In this document: positions 1-11,920 of the stretch, piece by piece
How the letters are laid out: each line of letters opens with the position of its first letter
Numbering within the stretch: position 1 is the stretch's first letter
NCBI GenBank assembly: GCA_020726505.1
Contig: JAHLEZ010000002.1
Location: forward strand, 1,922,001-1,986,000
Source of the DNA: Leptodontidium sp. MPI-SDFR-AT-0119
Taxonomy: Eukaryota > Ascomycota > Leotiomycetes > Helotiales > Leptodontidiaceae
Length of the DNA: 64,000 bases
Reading direction: 5' to 3'
Notes under the pieces: generated by a model
Databases searched by the model: none
The model's input: the letters and a program-made list of their open reading frames with translations, nothing else
Told to the model about the DNA's origin: nothing
Translations under genes and position numbers: made by a program

Positions 1-107
1 GCATTTATTCCAGTCATCCAAGTAAAGCAGTAGTGGTGGCCTGTAACCTGTTCTCAATATGAGGAAAGTGTAGAACGATATCCTCACAGAGAATCAGCAC
101 CCGCTCG

Positions 108-2868
108 TTATATGATAACGACAGTCTCAACGTTATCCCGAGAGAACCACTCAGGATTTGACCGCTCTGTAGTTCGAAGATGAAAAATGCCAATCCTCGA
201 AAATGCATCATCTTGGCTCTCGGTCTCGACCAGGATCAAGCCATAGGCAGCCGTGATCTGGAGGCACCACACCTCGGTGCCTTGATCAGGCCAGCTCGTA
301 TCGAAAACACCATGGGTGATATCTCCCCCCTGCCACCTATCCAACTTCAGAAGGGGTTGTTCAGGCCAAACACCAGACTTCTCTCCAACAACAGCATGCT
401 TTATAGGAGCCTGAATCTTAATATACCCCGCACTCACTTGGCCGTAGATATCAGGTCCCACCAACGTCGTTTTGACTTCCAGAATAGTTGCAATGGGAGG
501 GTTTGGAAGTCTTTCTCTACACAAGAAACAAGAGATGGGGCTGTCAATGGAAGCCCAAGACCACGACGGCGCTCGGTAAGTAGGAGGTAAGCGAGATTCA
601 TGCGGAGCGTTGGGCAGCGTCTCTTCCTCAAAGGGAGACCACAACAAAGCCCTTGGCATGTCGTGTTTCCAAATTCCAGCAAAGTACTTGTCTTTAATAC
701 AGGTTCCTACTACACTGGCGATACCAGAAATAGCAACGAGTTTGTCGTTTGAGAAGGTCAGGTCTCGTCGCGTGTAGTCGTATAGAATGTCATACCAACT
801 GATGATCATTCGACGTAGAGTCTCTCCATCACCCGCACGTAAGCTTACTGCACCACCTTGGAATTGTTCTAGGAACGTGTTCCGACCTTCTCGGGCCAGA
901 GCATAAGGCATTTCTCGGCTTTCAACTAAGTCGTGTCGAACACAAGTGAATGACATCTGCAGTGTATCGAACGTCAAGAGTCGGTGACTGAGAAGGGACT
1001 CCTGAATGCACCAGGCTCGAGTACGAAGATAATTCGTCTCCTTTCCATCCAAGTTGGCATCGAATGGCACGTCGAAGTGAAGGATTCCGTGGGTCTCTGC
1101 TAAGGGAACCTGAATAGGCAATCTGCATGGCTTCGATGTTGACAGCCATGATCGATCAACAAATATCCCACCCGTACTATTCTCTGTCGCTGCAGCTGCA
1201 ATGGTGATGTAGGAATTCCGGTAGATGTTTGGCATGCTGGCTGCCTCTTTCAGCCAGTCCTCGGCAGAGTCTTGAATGATGCACAACGAGTCAATCCAGA
1301 GATACCGAAGACCAAAGTGTCTAGTGAGAAAGATTGCATCGCCGAATGTAGCTGGAAGTTTCGAAACGTCGATTCCGGTCTCAAGTTCTTGGATATTGCT
1401 GTTCATTGATTTCAGGATATCGGCTTGACCCCACCGATGGCTCAACGTTGCCCATCTCCCTCTCTGCGGACCAGGTGCTAGGAGTCGAGGAACAAAATCG
1501 AGCGACGAGCTATCACCTACATCAATAACCCTCGAAGGAAGGAGAGGGTCCAAGACAGAGCTATTTGGTGAGGAATCACATTCTGGATGATTTTGCACGC
1601 AATCTGAGAACCAGGATTTCATCAAATCGAGTGTTCCCGGACATTTGGCGTTATGGTAGACAGGTCTGCCCAGATTTTTGTCGGAGGATACATCATCTGT
1701 AACTATTGTTAGAGAAGGTCGAAACCAGGTAATATCGGTTCTCACCCTTGGTAGTAAACACACGAGCAGGGTAGCTATCTTTCCCATAGACAACTTGGAG
1801 CTCTACAAGTTGCCCTTTGTACCCCCGCACTTCTCTAAGCTTGTATCCTATCGTATGAAGCCAATATCTCTCTTTCAGGCTTCTTGCTGCCACCACTAGC
1901 TCGAACATATAGTCCGAGTCTTTTGATTCTGTAATAGCAGCAGCATACGTAGGTCTTGCCGGCGCATTCGATTCAGCTTGTGGAGTATCAGAAGAATCCT
2001 CGCTTGCCCCAACTTCGGCCAATGAACTTGGCACCTGTTCTGTTTCTTCTTCGTCTTCCGAGGGAGGCATCCAGTCCTGTTCAGTTCCCGATGTGGAATT
2101 AGTTGAAAAGTCATGGAAACCTTCTGGATGACTTTCCAGGTCCAAGTTTCTTGCCCATCTCAACAAGATATCAGCCCGCTCAATTGAAAGCTCGACTCCA
2201 ACGACACCTTTCACAGTATAGAACTCCATATTGCCCGGTTTCCCATGCTGTTTCTCCTGCCAGGCCCTCGCGGAGTTCAGAATGACCGCCCATGGTCGCA
2301 GCCTCCAATTATGTTTCTCAGGCCTCCTAATTGTCTTCCCAAATTCCTCATCGTCTCTAGCAAGTAGCCGAACAAGTTCCCTCTCATTGGGCGACAACGC
2401 CTGAGCCAGGACCGCGGCTTCCGAGCCACCAACATTCAAGAGATGGAGAATTAGCAAACACATCTTGCATGTTGTGCTACATTCTGACAGGGCTTTCATC
2501 GACCGATGATGTAACAAGAATGACATTGATGCCTTTCCTGGTGTTCTAACAGGTGATGAATTATCCGAGAATGCACAAATGATATTGACGCATGGCGGAC
2601 AAATTGATGGGTCAATCTCGTCAACAAATTCGAATATTTCAGTGCCCACATTTTGAACTAGCTGTTTTATCAAATCTCGAGCATCGGTATCTGAATCAGC
2701 ATCCGAGTCTATATCTGCTGCTGCATCCGGCTCGGATGCAGTGTCGGACGATGATTCGGACGATGATTCGGAGCTTTGCTCGACTTCAGGCTCCAAAGAA
2801 TCGGGTTGTAATATGACAGGGACTGCTGGCTGCTTGTCGCTGGGACTCAATAAAGACGAAGGGTCCAT
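108..2868 (-). CDS. HET-domain (heterokaryon incompatibility) protein, 2 exons, 903 aa
   Basis: Two exons, 2868-1746 and 1696-108, joined by a 49-nt intron (1697-1745) with GTGAGA donor, CTAAC branch and ACAG acceptor; splicing keeps phase and gives 903 residues. HET domains mediate non-self recognition and cell death at hyphal fusion in filamentous fungi. The diagnostic blocks are at about residues 455-610: RWATLSHRWG, then LRYLWIDSLCIIQD, then MPNIYRNSYITIAAA. Upstream, at about residue 415, is the SWFSDCVQNHPEC block that precedes HET in this subfamily. The N-terminal ~370 residues hold a low-complexity Ser/Asp/Glu-rich acidic stretch (about residues 28-65) and no domain I recognise. No stop codon or frameshift interrupts it. 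The partner or allele it recognises cannot be inferred. Confidence 0.88.
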
Positions 2869-4136
2869 CTGATCAGCATTGGTGATGAAAAGATAGAATA
2901 TACTTTGGTGGGGAGGGAGTTCGAGGGGTTGAGAGATCGATGTACATTAAAATTAGGTAAGCTAGTGCTGCAGGACTGGCTGGCACAGCCACCATCTCCG
3001 TAAAGACTCAACATGGCATTTCCACCATGAGATCTCCCCTTAACTGCCAGATGCAACCATTTCCAGGGTACAGCGCTGAATCGGGGCGCTAGGGTTACCA
3101 TACTTACAGCGCATTACAGGGCCCATACGCTAAGGCTCCAGTGATGCAGACGCTGAATTTTGATGTTCCTCGCTTAATTTAGGGTGTCGCTACAGGGCCT
3201 TTCAGGCCTGGAACAAGGTTGTGTCGCGTGGCAGTTAAGGGGATAGCTGGAGGTGTAACTCTGCAGAGGTAGGGATGCGATTTTCCCCTAGCCTAAGGAT
3301 GACCATGGGCAAAGCCAAGCGACAGAGAGTAAAGCGGCCATTAACATATTCTTCTTCTTGCCAAAGATGATGGTAAGTGTCGTTCTATCGGTATCGAATC
3401 GAGGAATCGAAACTCACAAATGAGAATGCCCACTACACATGGATAGGAACAAGCTTGTATTTATCTATGTCCTGATTTCCCTCGATCGATGCAAGTTGGG
3501 ATGAAGATGTGATGAGGTTGCCAAACCATCGCCAAATAGCGAGATATTGCTAACCGAAGCCCCGCTGAAAAGGTTCTCGGTGAGAGATACGCCCAAAAAT
3601 AGGGGGGGACTCGACGCACCTTGACCAGCAGAGAGTAAGAAGTAAAAATTAAGTGGATATGGGGTAACAGTTTCCTACTACCTTTAATAGATCTGTTCTT
3701 CTAGTTAGATTAGCTCCATGCTTTTTGAGAAGACAATGAGACAGAAAACACAAATCAAGGTTATACCTTCAATTAATCTCCAGTATCTCAACCTCCCCCC
3801 CTCAAGTCCAGTGAGAGCTGACCGTGCTGCAAATCAGGAAGTCGACATCGATCTTTCTGCTACCAACATTTGATGATCTTTCCAGGACCAGTGAACAACA
3901 ATCAAGGATGCTTCATCTTGCTCAGTCTTTCAGCTCAAGGCGACCCGGGCAAGGCTGGTGTTGTGGACATTCCTCATTGGTTATTGGCGGGCCCCAAATG
4001 TTTCCTCAAGCCTTGCATATGAGACTGCATCATGGCTCCCTCCGAGGCAGACTGCCAAGTTCCCGTCTCGTCGTCCGATACCTGTCTATAAACACGGTTC
4101 CTCCCTAACGCCTTCCACAGCCTTGCGTCTTTCTAC
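2869..4136. other. Intergenic, no gene seen
   Basis: Short ORFs only, none with recognisable content. It separates the minus-strand HET gene from the plus-strand STAND relic, so it would contain the 5' regulatory DNA of both. There are C-rich runs just before the relic (around 3795-3805). I see no repeat or RNA gene. Confidence 0.5.
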
Positions 4137-7100
4137 TTGGGACCTCGATATTCTCTCCAGGAGTGTTTGTTTTTAGACCTCGACAATACTGATAGGCAAA
4201 GGTGTACAGGAAAACATGTCAGTATGCAGCCAAATCAAGCTATCAGCAGTGCTCTTGGCGACTCCACCAACACGTTACGAAGCATTATCGAGACACTGCC
4301 GGAAGAATATCAGAAGGAGTTTAGAAAATGCACTGCAGGTGAGGACGTTTTGAAAGGCCTGAAGGAGTGCGGCGCAAATTGGCGCACAAATTCTCGTTGA
4401 CTCGGTGTATTCATCCAAGCTATGAAGCCATTCCTCACGGCCGTTGATGTGTTCGTTCAGTGTGATCCGATTCACGCGGGAACGCCTTGGGGAGGGCTAC
4501 GAGTCGTTATTCAGGTACGTTGTTATAGCCGAGAGGGCACAGAAAATATCTTATATCTAGTACTCCATCACCTCGGTCAAAACTTTACTGAGTTCTGGAC
4601 AAGTTGACATCAAGTCTGGAGAAGATCGCGTGGGAAGTCAAGTACTTCGTCGATATCAACAACGTAATCGAGAAGCTGAATGATAAGCACCAAAAGAACA
4701 TGGAGGCAAAGGTCAACCTAGAATTACGAAAAAAGGTTTTACAGGGATGGGAACAGTGAAACTGGAAGCTTTGAAGCCAAAAGTTCTGGAAGAGATGTGA
4801 GCAGCTATGATGTCGGCGGTGGAAGCCGAATGGAAAAGACTCATCGAGTCATCCCCACGCCTCAAAGCCGTTCTACATGATGTTTTCCAAGAACTTGTTC
4901 AGTACTTTCTGGGGATTTTCAAAATCTTCTATCACCCAGACGGGCGTGAGTTATCACCCTCGGTGAATGACTTCACGAAACTGCTTCTGGGACTGATGTG
5001 TCATAGGATCCAAAAATGGGCTTCGTGGTTTCGCCAAGTCTGTGTGGAAGCCATTTCGGTTTGATGACACTCTTGCACGACTGGCGATGTACCGAGAGAG
5101 AGTTCTCCCAGAGATAGCCCTCTTGAACCTGAAAATATCCAGCAACGTGAAAAGCATGGTCAAAAGCAGTCAAGTAAAGGTCATGGAGGAAGCCATAGAG
5201 GCTAACTCTAGAAACGCTACCATTGTAGGCAGTCTTGACAAAATTGACGAGAAAGCTGAGCGGGAATCACATTGTAGGCCAAACTTGACGGGTAAATCGA
5301 TATTGTATCCTTAACCGACAACGATTGTAGACAACTTCATCAGTTGTGTCCGCGAGTGGCTTTGCCCACCTTCGTTCGCTGACAGATACGATGACGCCGC
5401 TTCACAATGCTCTCGAGGAACCACTGGTTGGCTTTTCGAACATCCGACTTATCTCGCTTGGTTACAAGGCGAGTAGAAGCCTGATGGTCTGGCGAAGAAC
5501 TTGTGGGTGCGTGGTGAGTTAAAATCGGGTTCCAAGGGGAGCCCAGATCTCTAACACCAACAGGCAACGCGGGCCCAGGGAAAACCGTGCTAGCAGCGTC
5601 CATGGTTCAGGATCCAAAGCAAGACGAGGTGAAAACGCCCATCTGTTATCATTTCTTTAACTCGACTCAGAAAATCGCCGCCAACGACTCAGCCACAGCA
5701 TATCGAGCTCTTTTGTCCCAAATCTTTCAGTACAACATTGACGATGAGCGGCTTAATGAGCTCTTCAGGTTCGCGATGATTTTCCAAGCAACCGGGCAGC
5801 GTAATTATTGCTTCGAAAAAGGAGGTTAGTGAGCTCTTGGAGCTTTGTGTGAGTTCGATAGGAAAGACTCGTATTGTGATCGATGCTCTTGATGAGTGTG
5901 ATGATATTGCAGAGCTTGTTTCAAAGCTTCACCGAATCGGAAGTCTGGACACAATCCAATTGGCATTGTTCTCGCGACCAACAATTACAATCCTCTCGAG
6001 AGACGTTCCGAGTCTTGAGACTTTGGCAATAGGCTGGCTGAACATCGGGGATATTAATCTATACCTGTTCCGAGCTCTTGAGGTGATGAAGTCTGAACGT
6101 TTGCTGTCAGCCAGTTTGGAATCTAAAGGGGTGGCGGAAACGTTGACCCGCAGAGCTGATGGCATGTTCCTTTGGGCAAGATTGATGGTTGTATACCTCA
6201 AATCTCCAGGTCTGTACCCAGGTGAGCATCAAAAAGCAATCTCGGAGTTAGACAGTCCGGAGGGTTTGGATGTCATGTACGAACGGATTCTTCACCTGAT
6301 CGAAAGAGGTAGAAAGTCTTTACATAGACTAGCCAGCAGCAGTTTCCTTTGGATTCTGTATGGGAAGCGACCGATGATGCCAGCCGAGCTCGAGAATGCT
6401 CTAATTCCCTCTGACATGGTAGTTGACAACAAGGAGTCATGGCAATTACCGGATTTCGAAGATACAGTCATCCTTGCCTGTGGGGGTTTGGTAGAGCAAA
6501 GCCCTCGGGTCATCACCCTATCTGGTGGCACATTCCACCCATTTCGATTCACTCATGCGTCAGTGAGGGGATTCATAGTGTCACAGGCGATACTACGGGA
6601 TTCAGCGTCGGCTATCAGGAACCAGATCCTGCCCCCTCCTATTGATGTAGCCGAAGCATATCTAGTGTCGACTTGTTTAAAATACTTGATGTACAGAGTT
6701 CCTGCCCAGCCCCTATCGGGGAAAATTGGGACCAATGTATCTCCTCAAGATATCTGGGCAGCATTTCCTTTCAGCAACTATGCCATGCTCAATCGAACAT
6801 CACACTTAGCCGCTACCGGCCAGACACACGCAATCCAGGATGGCAAAGCTGCAGCAAATGACGCACATGAGATTTTATGCTCGACACTGGAGAAGTTCTT
6901 AGCACAGCCCAAAGTTCTCATGGCCTAAATTGAAAGATGCTTTACCTATGGAGGCGGCCCACGTTCCAGTAACCTTCGAAAATTGGGCACGCAGGACCTC
7001 TTTCCTACTCTCCACATGAGCTCGTCGACTAAAGTGAGTAAAGTCCAGGAAACCGCTTGGGTCTTTGGAGAGTATTTTGAAAAGCTGGAGAATGACTGGG

Positions 7101-9023
7101 GCCAAAGTTTGCACAAGAGTCCTGCTATCATTTGGGAGGAGGTGGTGGCGTTCACGCCGAGCCCGCTGCTACTCAAACACAAGGGCATCTCAGTCAAATG
7201 TTTGAGGCCGAGTCCACCCTCAGAAGCCGGACTATGGAACCTATCAATTTTCTCTCGCAAGTAACCCCTAATGGTACTCATCAGGCATTCTTGAGTATTT
7301 ATCCGTCAGATTGAGTACAAATTACCGCCAAATTCCGACCCTGGTGCCCATTCCCAGTAATCTGGGCATTGTAGCTAATGAATTGGTAGAAAGTTCGAAC
7401 GGCACTCTAAGCGAGTTAATACTGCCAAGCAGGTTTTCGAAGACCGGTCGCTTTCCAGCGGCTGGTTGTTTCGGTATGAGATTCTTCAGATTAATGACCA
7501 GCGTGTCGTCGCATCCTTGGAAATCCTTCTTCCCGAGTTCGAGGTGTGAATGAGGTTGTGTGAAACGCTGCTTCGAGAATCTGTCCAAATACCAATCTGC
7601 ATGGCGCGAAGTTGTCAAGTGTTCACTGTTATAAGAACAATCTACCACATCAGGAACGTGAGTGATCGGCTGGTGTGCGTTTCAAGTCGACTACCTATTG
7701 AGCCAATCTTGGGGGTGTCGCTGAAAGTCAGTGGTGGCAAAGTTGAAGCCGTCGAGAAGAAGCGATCCGAAATAACTTACAAAGATACTGGTCGGTTTCG
7801 CAATAATGGGCGCCAGAACACACAACTACACTGGATTTACTTGGATAATAGCGGGGAGAATCTCTGTTACGCTACTCAAGAGAGGCCGCTTCCGAATTCG
7901 CTGAAGGTTTTCCGGATCAGTATTTGTACTGATGAGACCCTGAGACTCGAAACACAACTGGTCGCAGAACGTAGCTTCTGGACACACGACATCACGTATA
8001 CGCCTGGTGAAGAGGGCAGAGACTTTGAGATGTGTTTTCATCCTTTCTTGCCTATCGTAGTTTATGCCTGGGTGAAGGGGACATATGTCTGGAATATCGA
8101 CACAAGTGAGTTGCCATTACCGGTTCCCATCACATTTAATTTTCTCGTCCTAACATAAAGTATCAGAGAAATGTGTCAAAGCCGGGCATGGTTCACTTAA
8201 TATCTCTTCTTTAACATGTTCCAAGACGGGCAGCTCCTGCATTCTCAGTCCAAGAGACCAGAGGCCAGAAATCATTTCCATTGTACAAGCCATGAAAGAC
8301 ACTGGGATCACTGATATTTCGCCCTTGGGAGTTGTAGGTGAAATCGAGTCAACGAATCCGGTTTTGAAGCAAGAAGCAAGCACTATAGATTCAACACCTG
8401 ATCCATCCCAAATCTCTACGAAGCCTTGGACCCTTGCACATGCAATTTTAGGGCCACAAAAAGTTATGTCAAGCAGCATCGTTACCATCGCTCCTAACGG
8501 TTCCTTCAACCACATTTCGGTGCTGAATGTTGGTCGTTCTGCTGTTCTAAATCAGTGGCGCGACGATGGAGAAGACAATTCCATGACGCTCTCTCGAGTC
8601 CCGAACTGGGTAGGAGCCGAATCGGCGAACCCAAGTGTGATTTTACCCTCGTGAGACGTGGAGCCGATCAGGATTGTCTTCGACAAATCGGCAGATACCT
8701 GGAGCAAGGTTTCATCGAGAGAACCTTCAGCGTTCCCACTGATGATTGACCGAGAAATGAGTTCTTTTTCTGTCAAGTCATCCCCATTTGTGCAGATTTC
8801 GTATCCAAGAACTTCTCCTATCAAAGGATTATCACAGCAGAAAATCGAGTACACTGGTGGAGCTTCGAATAACGAAGATCATCAGAGCTTGGAAGAAGAA
8901 CAACAGATACCTGAGGTAGACCTTTTATTTCCAAGGCTACCTGAAGATAAGCCTCCAACAAACCGTGGCATTTTCATGCGCGCAAAGCGGAATTTGTCTT
9001 TAAGGTGGAAACCCTCAAAATAA
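4137..9023 (+). pseudogene. Degenerate NACHT/STAND (NLR-like) gene with beta-propeller-like C-terminus
   Basis: Remnant of a large fungal STAND protein; intact members are signal-transducing ATPases of non-self response. Order of blocks: the N-terminal STAND helper region (AEDVLKGLKE-like block near 4345, FLTAVDVFVQCDP at 4428-4466, then RLKAVLHDVFQELVQYFLGI at 4858-4917); P-loop GNAGPGKT at about 5564-5586; Walker B RIVIDALDECDD at 5870-5908; helical domain to 6928; then propeller-type segments, e.g. CFHPFLPIVVYAW near 8032. Genuine introns survive (4946-5006; 5514-5563, which splits the P-loop glycine codon). The frame is broken by TGA at 4398-4400, TAG at 5474-5476, a shift around 5800-5830, TGA at 7546-7548 and TGA at 8652-8654, each followed by more family-like sequence in the same or an adjacent frame. 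The most likely reading is a recently inactivated gene. Limits of the reading frame between 6930 and 7550 are uncertain. Confidence 0.72.
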
Positions 9024-10264
9024 CATTCTGTGGAAGAATGTCAATCGGAGGAACAAAATATGCTCTGGGCTGCAAGTGGACAAGAGAGGTGATGAAATCA
9101 CTTGGCGAGAACCACGACTGCAGAAACGGAGCTTGGTGAAAGAAGGATGTCTAGCGCGGTACAAATGGTTATGGTTATTAAAATATAAATTAGAGGCCAG
9201 CGGTTTGGTTTTTGCGATCTGCTGCAACGAAAAGCCCAATTTCCGGATCATAAGGAGCTTTCAGGGGTACTTCTACGAATTGCATAATTTACATGCAATT
9301 TTGGGCATTTGCAAGTTAAAGGATTAGGCGTACAAATTAACGAATTTGATTAGTGAGATTGGTCAATTTGTAGTCGGATTCTGCAATCCGAAAATAACAG
9401 ATCAACTTTTTGCCTGCCTTCAACCGATTTATCTACCCCAACTGCAACAATGAACACATCTATACCAGTGCAGCGTCTTCGCTATAATCTCTCGAGCTTC
9501 GCCAGACCCAGTACCATTTACAGAAAAGACTTATTAGTTGATCAAATTCATAATGCATAATTGTGAAAGTTCTAAGTCCGTGCAGCAAAGCCATGGCTGC
9601 TGTCAGTAGACACTTCCACAGGAAGCTACAAACCGGATCCAAAGGCCGCTTCGGCTTCGGCAGGGAAGTCAGCTTGTACGGTGCAGTCCATGGATTGATC
9701 GTATTTCAATTATATCATCTTGCAAGCCATAAAACCAGTGCAATTGTAAAGGCTTGTGGCTAAATCATTTGCGTTAAGGAGTGATTCATGCGGCCCTGCC
9801 AAAACATCGCTGAACAGTGAGCTGTTTACTGTACCCCCCCCGCACTTAACCGAAGGGGTCTCTGAAAATCATTGTGACACGTACAGTTAGGCAGGTGTGT
9901 ATCTTGCAGACTGTGTTAAATATTTTAGTGTTCAAATGATGATCGTGGAATGTTATAGATTGAGAAATGTAGTCTTCGGCAGCTTAAAAAGAGGTACAGA
10001 AAGTGCACCCACAGAGGTAGGTCTAGTCTGCTAGGGGCTATTTTACACTATTTCCTGCCAGCTGCATGAGGCTCAGGATACAGGGGACTCGATTCGTTGT
10101 TTCCATCAGCTCTTGGCTGAGTGAGCTGGCTTTGCGTTAGCGATCAGCTCCTGCCCCTCCTTTCATGCACTTCAATACCAGTGGTGACTGATACCTTCTC
10201 ACATCGCAACGTCAAGCGTACGCTCAAGGCACAAATCCGAGCTTTGCAAATCACAACCTCCGCG
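9024..10264. other. Intergenic, no gene seen
   Basis: Moderately AT-rich spacer between the STAND relic and the next HET gene. Only short unsupported ORFs are present. An in-frame ATG at 10121 lies upstream of the HET gene start chosen here (10265). The 48 extra codons it would add have no family resemblance. Confidence 0.5.
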
Positions 10265-11920
10265 ATGCGACTTCTTCATTCACAAACTCTCGAGTTCAAA
10301 GAGTTCTTCAACTCGGAAACGACGCCTCCGTATGCCATCTTGTCGCATACATGGGGTAGCGATGAAGTGACATTCAAAGAGATGCGCAAATACCAGAAGG
10401 CAGAAAGAGAGCGAGTCGCATCAAGATTGCCAGAGGGAAACGACCACGAGTCGTCTGTCTCTCCTGAGATAGAAGCCAGGGATGGGTTTAGGAAGATTCG
10501 CTTCTGTGCCAAGCAAGCAGTAAAGGATCGCCTCGACTACTTCTGGGTGGATACTTGTTGTATTGATAAGACAAGCAGCGCCGAGCTGTCGGAGGCCATA
10601 AACTCGATGTTTCGGTGGTACAAGGACTCGAATGTCTGTTATGCTTACCTTTGCGACATGCACGACGCGGTTTTTTTCAATGAGGAGCGACCCGGCAGTG
10701 TAAATTACAATGTGGACGCCATGACCTCCTCGTTGTGGTTTTCCCGAGGCTGGACACTACAAGAGTTGATCGCGCCGCGGAAAGTACTTTTCTACACAGC
10801 GGACGGGTCTGAGATCGGCGCGAAGACGACCCGTGGGATACGTTTTGCAGTTGCTCGACGAACTCGGATCCCGTCGCGTGTGATAAGGACGGGAAACCTT
10901 TCAACTTCTTCCCTTGCGAAGAGGATGAGTTGGGCTGCAAGTCGGCGTACGACCCGAGTAGAAGACAGGGCATACAGTCTTCTAGGCCTATTCGGGATCC
11001 ATATGCCGTTGCTCTATGGCGAGGGAGAGCACGCATTCGTGCGTCTCCAACAGGAGATCGTCAAGCACTCTGACGACTTATCGATATTTGCGTGGAAAGA
11101 TCCAAGAGCCGACGAATATTTGCACAGAGGCCTTCTCGCCAGGTCGCCTTCCGAGTTCGAGCACTCCGGGAACGTGGGATGGGATCGAGTTGTGATGAAT
11201 CGGAATCTTCAGGTGACAGATAAAGAAATCAAGCTGGATGTTGCTTTGCAAGCTTTAGAGAGCTCGTCAGAAGACTATGTTGCGCTATTACCTGGAGTCA
11301 GAGGCCAGGGTGGATTGAACTGGGTAGGGATTTACCTTCGAAAGACGCTGGAGGGTGATTTCACTCGTGTGAACGTAAATGGAGTCGTCCCCTACGACGA
11401 CGACAGAGTACTCGTGGGGCCAGGCCACGACGAAAGCGATAACCCCGTGGGTGATTTTCGCACCGTATCCGTCCGACACATTCCCATCTTGTCAAAATCT
11501 AGCTTTTCAAGAGTGCGAGAGATTACAGTGACGGTACGACAAATTACAGTGACGAAGGCCTATGGTCTAGAGGATTCAGGTCGAATTGAGGTACGACCTG
11601 ACGAGGGTTGGGATGAGGAGAGCTCCACCTTTCACTTTGATAAGCTAGATGGGTCTGGAACGAAGCCAACCGCTGCCTTTATCTCTCACTTCTTCCCACG
11701 CAGCTCGGTAATGATCATTCCCGTTGACTTGGGGAAGGACCTGGAGGCATGCACTATCTTAAACGAGTCTTGGTCCTTGAGAGATAAGAAAGACAAGTAT
11801 GATGGGTTTCGTTGCTTGTATAAAAATGTTCAATCTGGAACAATCGCAAAGCTAGTGCTGACGCTTGTTTTGAGAGGGGACATTTGCGCATTGGATGTGA
11901 TTATCACCTCTATCGAGTAA
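10265..11920 (+). CDS. HET-domain protein, single exon, 551 aa
   Basis: Intronless ORF. The start at 10265 is chosen because this HET subfamily begins with MRLL...LEF-E-F close to the domain; an in-frame ATG at 10121 would add 48 unrelated residues. HET signature blocks: YAILSHTWG at about residues 24-32, GFRKIRFCAKQAV, YFWVDTCCID at about 93-102, then AINSMFRWYKDSNVCYAYLCD. It is followed by the conserved segment typical of HET-E/HET-D-like N-termini: SLWFSRGWTLQELIAPR and RTTRVEDRAYSLLGLFGI with MPLLYGEGEHAF (about 215-270). The C-terminal half has no identified domain and lacks NACHT or WD repeats. So it is a stand-alone HET protein, presumably an effector of incompatibility-type cell death. 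It lies 1.2 kb downstream of the STAND relic on the same strand. Confidence 0.88.
   Translation: MRLLHSQTLEFKEFFNSETTPPYAILSHTWGSDEVTFKEMRKYQKAERERVASRLPEGNDHESSVSPEIEARDGFRKIRFCAKQAVKDRLDYFWVDTCCIDKTSSAELSEAINSMFRWYKDSNVCYAYLCDMHDAVFFNEERPGSVNYNVDAMTSSLWFSRGWTLQELIAPRKVLFYTADGSEIGAKTTRGIRFAVARRTRIPSRVIRTGNLSTSSLAKRMSWAASRRTTRVEDRAYSLLGLFGIHMPLLYGEGEHAFVRLQQEIVKHSDDLSIFAWKDPRADEYLHRGLLARSPSEFEHSGNVGWDRVVMNRNLQVTDKEIKLDVALQALESSSEDYVALLPGVRGQGGLNWVGIYLRKTLEGDFTRVNVNGVVPYDDDRVLVGPGHDESDNPVGDFRTVSVRHIPILSKSSFSRVREITVTVRQITVTKAYGLEDSGRIEVRPDEGWDEESSTFHFDKLDGSGTKPTAAFISHFFPRSSVMIIPVDLGKDLEACTILNESWSLRDKKDKYDGFRCLYKNVQSGTIAKLVLTLVLRGDICALDVIITSIE

Noticed and set aside
10121..10264. 48-codon N-terminal extension of the second HET protein
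   Set aside because: The conserved HET subfamily start coincides with the ATG at 10265; the extension shows no similarity to family members.
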